In this document: positions 7,355 through 15,420 of the stretch, one piece after another
Numbering within the stretch: position 1 is the first letter of the stretch
How the letters are laid out: each line of letters starts with the position of its first letter
Assembly (NCBI GenBank): GCA_035651755.1
Contig: DASRFA010000018.1
Span: forward strand, 154,856 to 218,855
Source of the DNA: DASRFA01 sp035651755
GTDB lineage: Bacteria > Desulfobacterota > Binatia > UBA12015
Length of the DNA stretch: 64,000 bases
Direction: 5' to 3'
Notes under the pieces: generated by a model
Told to the model about the DNA's origin: nothing
Database searches by the model: none
Seen by the model: the letters and a program-made list of their open reading frames with translations, nothing else
Position numbers and translations under genes: made by a program

Positions 7355-8698
7355 CTAGTTCGGCGCGCTTGTCGAGCGCGCGCGGCTGGTCGCACGGAGC
7401 AGCGCGTACCCGAGCACGCCGGCAATCGTCGACGCGATCAGGATGCCGGCCGTCGCCGTCTCGAGCGTCTCCGACGGCCCGAATGCGAGCATGGCGACGA
7501 AGAGCGCCATCGTGAACCCGACCCCGGCGAGGCACCCGACCGCGGCGACGCCGCGCCACGTGACGCGGTCGGGGAGCGTCGCGAGGCCGGCTCGCACGAC
7601 GATCCACGTGAACACGAGGATGCCGATCGGCTTCCCGGCGACGAGCCCCAGGACGATGCCGTGCGAGACCGGGCTCGCGAGCGCGTCGCCGAAGGTCGTG
7701 AGCCGGACGCCGGCGTTGGCGAGCGCGAAGAGCGGCACGATCGCGAAGGCGACCATGCGGTGGAGGGCGTGCTCGAGCCGCAGCAGCGCCGGCGTCGCGC
7801 GCGTCGAAAGTACGTCGAGGCGGTGGAGCGTGTCGATCTGCGCCTTGCTCGTGAGGACGAGCAGGTCGCCGGTCTCGCCGCGATCGAATTCCTCGAGCAG
7901 CGAGCGCGCGCAGCGCGAGAACTCGTCGGCATTGGCCCGGGCGTCGCTCGGGATGGCGAAGGCGAGCAGCACCCCGGCGATCGTCGCGTGCACGCCGGAC
8001 TCGTGCATCGCGATCCAGAGGCAGACGCCGAGCACGAGGTACGGCCAGAGGCGGTGCACGCGGAGACGCGCCATCGCGAGGAGCGCGAGAAACAGCGCGA
8101 CCGCCGCGCCGAGCGCACCGACGTGGAGCGCCGGCGTGTAGAAGATCGCGATCACGAGGACGGCGCCGATGTCGTCGGCGATCGCGAGCGCCGCGAGGAA
8201 CACGCGCAGGCCGACCGGAAGGCCGCGACCCGCGAGGCCCAGGATGCCGAGCGCGAACGCGATGTCCGTCGCCATCGGGACGCCCCAGCCGTGTACCGCG
8301 GGGGTCCCGCCGTTCACCGCAGCGTAGAACAGCGCGGGCACGATCATGCCGCCGAGCGCGGCCGCGAACGGCAGGGTCGCCTGGCGCACCGTGGCGAGCT
8401 CTCCGACCAGGCACTCGCGCTTGATCTCGAGCCCGACGAGCAGAAAGAAGACCGCCATCAGCGCGTCGTTGATCCAGGCGTGGAGCGAGAGCTCGAGCGG
8501 GTGCGCCGCCGTGCCGATTGCGAGCTTCGCCTCCCAGAGCCTGAAGTACGAGTCGCTCCACGGCGAGTTGGCCCACGCGAGCGCGACCGCGGTGCACGCG
8601 AGCAGGACGATCCCCCCGAGCGTCCCCGCGTCCTCGAACTCGTGAAACGGCTCCAGGACCCGCTCCAGCAAGCTCGACGTCGCCTCGTCCCCCGCCAT
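7355..8698 (-). CDS. nhaA: Na+/H+ antiporter NhaA
   Basis: A 447-residue polytopic membrane protein that exports Na+ in exchange for protons. About 11-12 hydrophobic segments are visible. Family landmarks include AVFFLLVGLEIKREC near residue 75, the GVPMATDIAFALGILGL segment containing the TD motif near 140, the FLAALAIADDIGAVLVIAIF region with the paired ion-binding Asp residues near 170-180, and GKPIGILVFTW near 340. The start is ATG 8698, with a GTG directly before it. It ends 16 bp upstream of the Ddn-like gene on the same strand, so the two are probably co-transcribed. The NhaR-like regulator lies at 1184-2083. Confidence 0.95.
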   Translation of the reverse strand: MAGDEATSSLLERVLEPFHEFEDAGTLGGIVLLACTAVALAWANSPWSDSYFRLWEAKLAIGTAAHPLELSLHAWINDALMAVFFLLVGLEIKRECLVGELATVRQATLPFAAALGGMIVPALFYAAVNGGTPAVHGWGVPMATDIAFALGILGLAGRGLPVGLRVFLAALAIADDIGAVLVIAIFYTPALHVGALGAAVALFLALLAMARLRVHRLWPYLVLGVCLWIAMHESGVHATIAGVLLAFAIPSDARANADEFSRCARSLLEEFDRGETGDLLVLTSKAQIDTLHRLDVLSTRATPALLRLEHALHRMVAFAIVPLFALANAGVRLTTFGDALASPVSHGIVLGLVAGKPIGILVFTWIVVRAGLATLPDRVTWRGVAAVGCLAGVGFTMALFVAMLAFGPSETLETATAGILIASTIAGVLGYALLRATSRARSTSAPN

Positions 8699-8937
8699 CA
8701 CGTTCGCGCGCCGTCCCGGCGGAAGTCGAGGTCGCCGGCGCTCCGCGCGCTCGCGCCGCCGTGCGCGTGCCACCGGCCTATCCGGCATGGCGCCAGCGGG
8801 GCAAGCTCGCGCACGGACGGCGCTGCACGTGCGGCCGCGACGTCCTTTCGCCGGCGGCGGGCGGACGCTATCGAGAAGGGGCTCGCGATGAGCGGTGCCA
8901 GCGTGCGGCCGTCGTCGTCGGCAGGAGGGAACACACG

Positions 8938-9441
8938 ATGGATGCCGCCGCCAAGAAGACCGCGCTGCGAATGATCCCCTACGGGCTCTACGTCCTCACC
9001 TCCGAGAGCGGCGACGACGGTGTGACCGCGTCGACGGTGAACTGGGTGACGCAGGCGTCCTTCGAGCCGCCGCTCGTCGTCATCGGCGTGAAGAAGGACT
9101 CCTCGGCCTACAAGATCGTCTCGGAGACGCGCTTCTTCGCGCTCAACGTCCTCGGCAAGGGCCAGCAGGCGCTCGCGTTCAACTTCTTCAAGCCGGCGAC
9201 GCGCGACGGCGACACGATCGGCGGACAGCCCGTCCGGCGCGGCCAGACCGGCGCACCGATCCTGGTCGACGCGGTCGCCGCGATCGAGTGCCAGGTGGTC
9301 GACCTCCTCGCCGGCGGCGACCACGCGATCGTCGTGGGCGAGGTCGTGAACGCCGAGGTCGCGCGCGCGATCGACGGGCGGCCCGACGATGCGACGCTGA
9401 CGCTGAAGGATCTCGGCGAGAAGACGTTCTATGGCGGTTGA
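8938..9441 (+). CDS. Flavin reductase-like FMN-binding protein
   Basis: A 167-residue split-barrel flavin reductase (DIM6/NTAB type). Visible features are the YGLYVLTSE strand near residue 17, DGVTASTVNWVTQASFEPPL (FMN contact region) at 28-47, a VVIGVKKDSSAYKIV segment and FALNVLGKGQQALAFNFF. Such proteins reduce FMN or FAD with NAD(P)H for partner oxygenases, or act as stand-alone reductases. The ATG at 8938 is preceded by AGGAGGG. The quinoprotein gene starts 4 bases after its stop, so translation is probably coupled. Confidence 0.92.
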   Translation: MDAAAKKTALRMIPYGLYVLTSESGDDGVTASTVNWVTQASFEPPLVVIGVKKDSSAYKIVSETRFFALNVLGKGQQALAFNFFKPATRDGDTIGGQPVRRGQTGAPILVDAVAAIECQVVDLLAGGDHAIVVGEVVNAEVARAIDGRPDDATLTLKDLGEKTFYGG

Positions 9442-9444
9442 TCG

Positions 9445-11022
9445 ATGACCGCCTCCATCGTCCGGCCTCGCCGCGCGCGCCGCCGGGCGTGCGTTCGTCG
9501 AAGCGCGCGCGCTTTCGCATTCGCCTTCTGCGCGCTCGCTGCGGCCGCGTGTGCCGATCGCACGCTGGCGCCGCCGGTCGACGATGCGGTTCCGCCCGAG
9601 GTGCGCGCCGCGGCGAGCGACTGGCCGCTTCCGGGACGCGACTACCGGAACTCGCGCGCGACCTTCGACTCGCCGATCCGCGCGTCGAGCTTCGGCCGCT
9701 TGGCGGTCGCCTGGGAGGCGGTGCTGCCGGCGCGCGGCGCCTACGGCGCAGCCTCGACCACCCCGCTCGTCCTCGGCGATACCGTGTACATCCAGGACCT
9801 CCAGAGCGACGTCCTCGCGCTCGACCGCGCGACCGGCGCCGAGCGCTGGCGGAAGATCTACAACCTCTTCACGGTCGGCCCGAACGGCGTCGCGGTCGGC
9901 TGGGGCAAGCTGTACGCGAACAAAGGGACGCGCGACCTCGCGGCGCTCGACCTCGCGACCGGCGAGGAGATCTGGACCCGGACGCTGCCGCGCACGCCGA
10001 CCGAGGGCATCGACATCCAGCCGACCGTCTACGCGAACCTGGTCTTCGCCAGCACGGTTCCCGTGAGCCTGAACGGCATCTACCAGCCCGGCGATCGCGG
10101 CGTCCTGCACGCGCTCGACGACGCGACCGGGGCGACCGTGTGGTCGTTCGACACCGTCCCGGCCGACCTCTGGGGGCATCCCGAGGTCAACTCCGGCGGC
10201 GGCTCGTGGTTCCCGCCCGCGATCGACCGCGAGCGCGGCCGCATCCTCTGGGGCATCGCGAATCCCGCCCCGTTCCCCGGGACGCCGGAATTCCCGAACG
10301 GAACGAGCCGGCCGGGGCCGAACCTCTACACCGAATCGCTGGTTGCGCTCGACGTCCGGAGCGGCGCGCTCGACTGGTACCGCCAGGCGATCCAGCACGA
10401 CATCTTCGACCACGACCTCGTGCACGCGCTCCTCGTCGACGTGAACGCCGGCGGCACGACGCGCACGGTCGCGGTCGCGACCGGAAAGCTGGGCCGCGTC
10501 ATCGGCCACGACCGCGACACCGGCGAACTCCTGTGGGAGACGCCGGTCGGCGTGCACCGGAACGACGAGCTGACGGCCCTCACCGGTCCGACGGCCGTCC
10601 TTCCCGGGACGTTCGGCGGGGTGATCACGCCGCCGGCGGCGGCGAACGGCGTCGTCTACGTCGCGACGATCAACGCGCCGACGACGCTCTCGCCGAACCA
10701 GCCCGCGTACATCGGCTCCCAATTCGGAACGATGCCGGGAGAGGTCGTGGCGATCGACGCGGCGACCGGTGCGATCCTCTGGGACGTCGAGGTCGACGGC
10801 GACCCGTTCGGCGGTGCGACCGTCGTGAACGATCTCGTCCTGACCGCGACCTTCCAGGGCTCGATCACCGCGCTCGATCGCGCGACCGGCCGCGAGGTCG
10901 GGCGAATCGCCGCCGCCGGCGGCATGAACGGCTGGCCCGCGATCGCCGGCGACACGATCTTCTGGCCCGTCGGCCTCGCCGACCCGCCGCGCCTGGTCGC
11001 GTATCGTCTCGGCGCCGGCTGA
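9445..11022 (+). CDS. Secreted PQQ-type quinoprotein (beta-propeller dehydrogenase-like)
   Basis: A 525-residue exported protein. A basic N-terminus and hydrophobic core end in CALAAAACADR, a possible lipoprotein signal. The rest is an eight-bladed PQQ-like propeller with repeated ALD-ATG-W tryptophan-docking motifs (for example ALDRATGAERW, ALDLATGEEIW, ALDDATGATVW). The signature LDWYRQAIQHDIFDHDL near 310-326 matches the W-Q--HD-WD-D motif of quinoprotein alcohol dehydrogenases. It is shorter than methanol dehydrogenase and has no cytochrome c domain. An alcohol or sugar substrate is likely but unproven; a BamB-like scaffold role is less likely given this signature. Confidence 0.88.
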   Translation: MTASIVRPRRARRRACVRRSARAFAFAFCALAAAACADRTLAPPVDDAVPPEVRAAASDWPLPGRDYRNSRATFDSPIRASSFGRLAVAWEAVLPARGAYGAASTTPLVLGDTVYIQDLQSDVLALDRATGAERWRKIYNLFTVGPNGVAVGWGKLYANKGTRDLAALDLATGEEIWTRTLPRTPTEGIDIQPTVYANLVFASTVPVSLNGIYQPGDRGVLHALDDATGATVWSFDTVPADLWGHPEVNSGGGSWFPPAIDRERGRILWGIANPAPFPGTPEFPNGTSRPGPNLYTESLVALDVRSGALDWYRQAIQHDIFDHDLVHALLVDVNAGGTTRTVAVATGKLGRVIGHDRDTGELLWETPVGVHRNDELTALTGPTAVLPGTFGGVITPPAAANGVVYVATINAPTTLSPNQPAYIGSQFGTMPGEVVAIDAATGAILWDVEVDGDPFGGATVVNDLVLTATFQGSITALDRATGREVGRIAAAGGMNGWPAIAGDTIFWPVGLADPPRLVAYRLGAG

Positions 11023-11046
11023 AGCGCGGCGCCGCTCGCGTGTCGG

Positions 11047-12081
11047 CTAGCGCGGGTCTTCCAGCGACAACCAGAGGCGGAGGAGGTGGCGCTTCCGGTC
11101 GGGCTTCGCGAAGTCGTCGTACGCCGTGCGCGCATGTACCACGACGTGGTTCGACAGGAGCTGCACGTCGCCGGGCGCGAACTGCATGTCGAGGCGGACC
11201 TCGGGAGATCCGGCGATCTCCTCGTAGAGGTCGAGCAGCGCGCGCTCGTCGTCGGTGAAAGGGCTCACGTCGGGATGGCGGACGACCGAGCGGAAGTAGT
11301 CGCTGTGGTAGAACGTGCGCAGCCGGCCGTCGGCGTAGCGGCAGGGCGGGACCGGCACGTACGGGACGCCGCCCTTCCGCTCCTCGTCGCGCGCGTCGAG
11401 GAGGAACGGCTCGTAGAGGCGATGGACGAGATCGGGCCGGCGGCGCAGCAGCTCGTTGTACACGGTGACCGAGCTCGCGATCCGGCTCGCGCCGCCGGAG
11501 CGCGGCGTCCTGAGGCAGAGGAGGCCGACGGCGTCGGCGAGATCGCAGTGGAAAGCGATGTCGCCGCGCGTGCGGTAGCGGCGCACGAACGGGTTCGCGG
11601 CCTCCTCGCCGAGGTCGGTCACGTGGCCGAGGAGGTCGCCGGCCGGGTTCTGCGCGCCGGGAACGCCCAGGTGGAGGCCGAGGCCCCAGTAGACCGTCGC
11701 CGCGTCGTCGTCGCCCCAGCGCTCGACCGGCAGGCCCCGCACGAGGAGGAAGCCGCGGCCGCTCGCGAGCTCGCCCGCCCAGCCGGCGATGGCGCGCTCG
11801 AGCGTCGGCAGCAGGAAGTCCTCGCGGCGCATCTCGTGGAGCGCGAGCCCGCGCGAGCGGACCGCGGCCAGCGCGCGCTCGAGCTCCGCGGTCTGCGCCG
11901 CCGTCAAGGATACGATCCAGTCCTCGCGCGCGGCGAGCTCCGCGCCTCGCCACGCGGCCGCGACGTCGAGCGGCTCGCGCCGGACGCCGGCGTGCGGGCG
12001 GTCGAAGTAGCGCAGAGCCTGGGCGCCGAAGGTCAGGTGGTTGGTCGCGGCGCGGCCCTGGACGACGCGTGCGCTCTCCAC
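11047..12081 (-). CDS. TauD/TfdA-family Fe(II)/2-oxoglutarate dioxygenase
   Basis: A 344-residue cytoplasmic oxygenase. The HxD iron motif is in DIAFHCDLAD near residue 175. The distal His lies in LLSNHVVVHARTAYDDF near 310-317, followed by the 2-oxoglutarate-binding Arg in KRHLLRLWL. The N-terminal GFLLVRGLPVERW segment near 115 is also typical. Members hydroxylate taurine, aryloxyalkanoates, gamma-butyrobetaine and similar compounds. This variant resembles TauD-like proteins common in catabolic genomes, and its substrate is unknown. It faces the quinoprotein gene convergently with a 24 bp gap. Confidence 0.9.
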   Translation of the reverse strand: MESARVVQGRAATNHLTFGAQALRYFDRPHAGVRREPLDVAAAWRGAELAAREDWIVSLTAAQTAELERALAAVRSRGLALHEMRREDFLLPTLERAIAGWAGELASGRGFLLVRGLPVERWGDDDAATVYWGLGLHLGVPGAQNPAGDLLGHVTDLGEEAANPFVRRYRTRGDIAFHCDLADAVGLLCLRTPRSGGASRIASSVTVYNELLRRRPDLVHRLYEPFLLDARDEERKGGVPYVPVPPCRYADGRLRTFYHSDYFRSVVRHPDVSPFTDDERALLDLYEEIAGSPEVRLDMQFAPGDVQLLSNHVVVHARTAYDDFAKPDRKRHLLRLWLSLEDPR

Positions 12082-12147
12082 GGTCCGCGAGCTTAGCGCG
12101 GTTGCCGCGCGCCGGTCGAGGCGGTCGCGTCTGTGGCCGGCGACCTT

Positions 12148-14874
12148 TCAGCGGCACACGCCGTCGGCGACCAGGCGACGCGCCGCCTCGGGGGTGAGGC
12201 CGAGGATTCCCGTCAGGACGTCGACCGTGTCCGCGCCGAGCTCGGGCGCGGGCCCGGCTGGGGGGCCGGGCTGCCCGCGGAACCGGATCGGGTTGGCGCA
12301 GTGACGGACGGCCGAGACGCCGGGGTCGGCCAGAGTCACCAGCGCGCCGCGCGCCGCGAGGTGGCGATCGGAGCGGAGGTCGTCGGCGCTCGCGACCGGC
12401 GCGGCCGACACGCCGGCGCGCTGCAGGGCGCGCGACGCCTCTTCCGGCGTCCGCTCGCGGGTCCAGCGCGCCACGCGCCCGTCGACCTCGTCGCGCGCCG
12501 CGAGCCGACCGGCGAGGGTCGCGAGGCGCGGCTCGTCGCGCCAGCCGAGGCAGCGCCGGAAGCGCTGCCAGTCGTCGTTCGACGCGACCGCGATCGCGCA
12601 CCAGCGATCGTCGCCCTCGGACGGGTAGACGCCGTGCGGGCAAGCGGCGTCCGATGCGTTGCCGCGTTGCCGCGGCGCGCGGCCGGTGCACGGCGTCTCG
12701 AGGTAGACCGGCCCGGCGAGGAACGCGGCGACGTCGGTCTGCGCGAGCTCGACGTGCTGGCCTTCGCCCGTCCGCCGCCGATGATCGAGGGCGGCGAGGA
12801 CCGCGACCAGCCCGAGCTTGCTCGCCGCGTGATCGGGATGGTTCAGCGACGATCCCGCGGGGTAGGGCGCGTCCGGGTGGTTCTGAAGCCAGGTGATGCC
12901 CGCGAACGCAGAGACCAGCGGGCCGAACGAAGGCGCCTCGCCGAGCGGGCCGCCCCGGCCGTAGCCCTGCGACGACAGGTACACCACGTCGCGCCGGAGA
13001 CGCCGCACGTCCTCGTACCCGAGGCCGAGCGCCTCCGCCGCGCCGCCGCGCGCGTTCTCGAGCACGACGTCGGCGCGCGCGCAGAGCGCGCGCCCGAGCT
13101 CACGGCCGCGCGGCGTGCGCAGGTCGATCGCCACGCTCCGCTTGCCGCGGTTGGCGTCGTTGAACATCCACGACCGGTTCGGCTCGTCCGGCTCCGGCGT
13201 CGCGCGGCGGAGGAAGTCGAGGTTCGCCTCGGATTCGATCTTGATCACCTCCGCGCCGAGCTCGGCGAGGAGCCAGCCGATCTCGGGGACGGCGGCTCCG
13301 AAACCGAGCTCGACGACGCGCAGGCCCACGAGCGGCCGACCGGTGCCTGCGGCCCTCGCGGAACGCTTCGCTCGCGTCGCGGCCGCGGTCGTGCCGTCGG
13401 CCACCCGGGCCGACCAAGCTCGAAACGCCCGCGTTCCGCCGCCCGCGCGATCCGGCGGCGGCGGCGCGGGATCGGGCGACGACGCCGGCGTGCGCGAGAA
13501 GCGGAACGGCGAGCGCGCGAACGGTGCGCGCCCGACTTGCGGAAGGCGCGTGGTGACGAACGATCGCCGGACGCGCGCCTGCTCCGACGTCGCGAACTCG
13601 TCCGGCGTCTGGAGGAGCACGACAGGAACCCGAAGTCGCAGCGCGGTGTCGAGCACCTCGCGCCGCTCGCGGACGGCGAGCGCCGCGGCCGCCGCGCGCC
13701 GCGCGATCGCGAGCGCCGCGCGCGTGGCGACGAGTGTCAGTCCCGGCATCGGCGCGAGCCGCGAGGCGGTCACGATCGCGGCGCTCGCGAGGCCGACCGT
13801 CCGGCGCTGCGCACCGGCGAATCGCTCGGCGATGCCGGACAGAGCACCGTCGGGAAGCGACCGCGCGAGGAGCAGCGGCACCTCGGTCGCGAGGCGCCCA
13901 AGCGGAGCGAGCAGCGAGTCCGGCGCCGTCGCACCGCCCATCAGGCGCGCGAGCGGCGAGGTGGCGGCGGACCCGGCGCGTGCCGATCGCGCGGGCGCCG
14001 CGGCACCGGCCGCGGGCGGCCGCCATAGCAGCCTGAGGAACGCGGCGAGCTGGCGGGGCGTCCCCGGCAGCGCGCGCACGAAGCCGTCGCGCGTCGGGAG
14101 CACGAGATACGGTCCATCGGCGTCGCGCGGCGGCGAGCTCGTCAAGAACGGATAGGCGCGCGCGTAGTCGCCGACCGGCAGCGCCCAAGGGGCGAGCGAC
14201 GCGATCGCCGCCTCCTGCACCGAGACCTCCACGAGGTCGCCGTCGCCCGTGCGATCGCGCTCGGCGAGCGCGACGAGCGCTCCCGCCACGCCGATGCCCG
14301 ACGCGCAATCGTGCGCGAGGTGGCCCGGGATCCAGCACGGCGGGCGGTCCGGAAAGCCCGACCCGTAGAGCGCTCCCGACGCCGCGAACGCTGGCAGCGG
14401 CTCGAGGCGCCAGCTCGCGCGCGGCCCGGAGAGCCCGTAGTCCGCGATCGCGACGTGTACCAGCCGACGGTGGCGCGTGCGCACGTCGGCCGGTCCGAGC
14501 GCGAGGCGATCGCGGTCCGCCGGCGCGAGGTTCTCGACGAGCACGTCGGCGGCGGCGAGGAGCGCGTCCAGGCGCTTTCGGCCTGCGCGTCGCGCGAGAT
14601 CGATCGCGAGCGAGCGCTTGCCGGCGTTGCGATAGAGGAACGGCAGCGAGCGATCGGGCGCCTCCACGCCGCCCGCGAACGGAGGCTCGAAGCGGCCGGC
14701 GTGCCCGCCGGGCGGCTCCACGACGACGACCTCGGCCCCGAGGTCGGCGAGCATCCGGCCTGCGAGCGCGCCGCGGAGGTCCGTGAGATCGACGACGCGA
14801 AGGCCCGCCAGCGGCGGCGTTCGCCGGCGCGCGGTGCGGGAATCTCGGGCGTTCCGGGCGTTCTTCGTCGGCAT
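12148..14874 (-). CDS. Tandem two-domain CaiB/BaiF-type CoA-transferase
   Basis: A 908-residue fusion of two family III CoA-transferase units. The first spans about residues 22-400 (starting LAGLRVVDLTDLRGALAGR) and the second about 500-900 (starting LVGLRVVELGFGAAVPEIG). Each half repeats the GAEV-KIE and GKRS-AIDL motifs. The position of the catalytic Asp is VQEAAIAS in the first half, where Glu replaces Asp, and QTDVAAF in the second half, where Asp is kept. The first half may therefore be inactive or structural. These enzymes move CoA between organic acids. The start ATG at 14874 was chosen by homology; further ATGs at 14898 and 15000 exist. Confidence 0.88.
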   Translation of the reverse strand: MPTKNARNARDSRTARRRTPPLAGLRVVDLTDLRGALAGRMLADLGAEVVVVEPPGGHAGRFEPPFAGGVEAPDRSLPFLYRNAGKRSLAIDLARRAGRKRLDALLAAADVLVENLAPADRDRLALGPADVRTRHRRLVHVAIADYGLSGPRASWRLEPLPAFAASGALYGSGFPDRPPCWIPGHLAHDCASGIGVAGALVALAERDRTGDGDLVEVSVQEAAIASLAPWALPVGDYARAYPFLTSSPPRDADGPYLVLPTRDGFVRALPGTPRQLAAFLRLLWRPPAAGAAAPARSARAGSAATSPLARLMGGATAPDSLLAPLGRLATEVPLLLARSLPDGALSGIAERFAGAQRRTVGLASAAIVTASRLAPMPGLTLVATRAALAIARRAAAAALAVRERREVLDTALRLRVPVVLLQTPDEFATSEQARVRRSFVTTRLPQVGRAPFARSPFRFSRTPASSPDPAPPPPDRAGGGTRAFRAWSARVADGTTAAATRAKRSARAAGTGRPLVGLRVVELGFGAAVPEIGWLLAELGAEVIKIESEANLDFLRRATPEPDEPNRSWMFNDANRGKRSVAIDLRTPRGRELGRALCARADVVLENARGGAAEALGLGYEDVRRLRRDVVYLSSQGYGRGGPLGEAPSFGPLVSAFAGITWLQNHPDAPYPAGSSLNHPDHAASKLGLVAVLAALDHRRRTGEGQHVELAQTDVAAFLAGPVYLETPCTGRAPRQRGNASDAACPHGVYPSEGDDRWCAIAVASNDDWQRFRRCLGWRDEPRLATLAGRLAARDEVDGRVARWTRERTPEEASRALQRAGVSAAPVASADDLRSDRHLAARGALVTLADPGVSAVRHCANPIRFRGQPGPPAGPAPELGADTVDVLTGILGLTPEAARRLVADGVCR

Positions 14875-15420
14875 GTCGAGAGGGCGAAGCCGTACCATGG
14901 CACGCCGGCGCGCCGACGTCGCCGGTCGCGCAGGCGAGGTTCGGGGGCGTCCGGATGTCTGGTCTCGCGCGACACCAGGCAGCCGGTGCGCTCCGTCCAC
15001 GCGCTCGTTCCGACGTCATTCGCCGACGAGGAGTTCCCACACCTGCGACGGTCCGTTCCCACGGTCGCGAAGCAGCGCCCGGGCGATCGCCCGACACCGG
15101 GCTCTCCTTTGGTGATTTCACGCACGAACACGCGCCCGGCGGCTTCCCTCTCGACCTGTCCCATCGATTCGGTCCCAGTCGTCCCTGGTTCGGCGTCGCG
15201 AAACCTCGCCGCATCGAGCTCGCCGCCGTTTGCCTCGTGCGCTGGTGACGCGAGCTCTCCCTGGCGCCGAAAGTGCTTCCATCGATTGTCGTCAGTGTTT
15301 GAGGGCTACCGCCCGCCGGCGGTCGTCGCGACGCCTTTCGCGATTCAGACGATCGACGGCGCCACGCGAGATTCGGTCGCACGCGCTTCGGAATGCTCGC
15401 GACGACTTCGGGGGGACATC
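14875..15420. other. Non-coding stretch between divergent genes
   Basis: About 545 bp between the CoA-transferase start and the large secreted protein. Long open frames cross it on both strands, but their translations are Arg/Ser-rich and match nothing I recognise. It must hold the promoters of both genes. The last 18 bases before position 15421 contain GGGGGGAC, a strong ribosome binding site. Confidence 0.6.

Noticed and set aside
10865..12691. Minus-strand frame of about 600 codons over the dioxygenase gene in another frame
   Set aside because: Translation is nearly all Arg, Ala, Pro and Gly. The TauD-type protein in the correct frame has HxD and distal His motifs.
14311..15420. In-frame extension upstream of the secreted protein start
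   Set aside because: The extension overlaps the CoA-transferase gene on the other strand and is Arg-rich. MKKILVGAAVML at 15421 is a clear signal peptide with a strong ribosome binding site.
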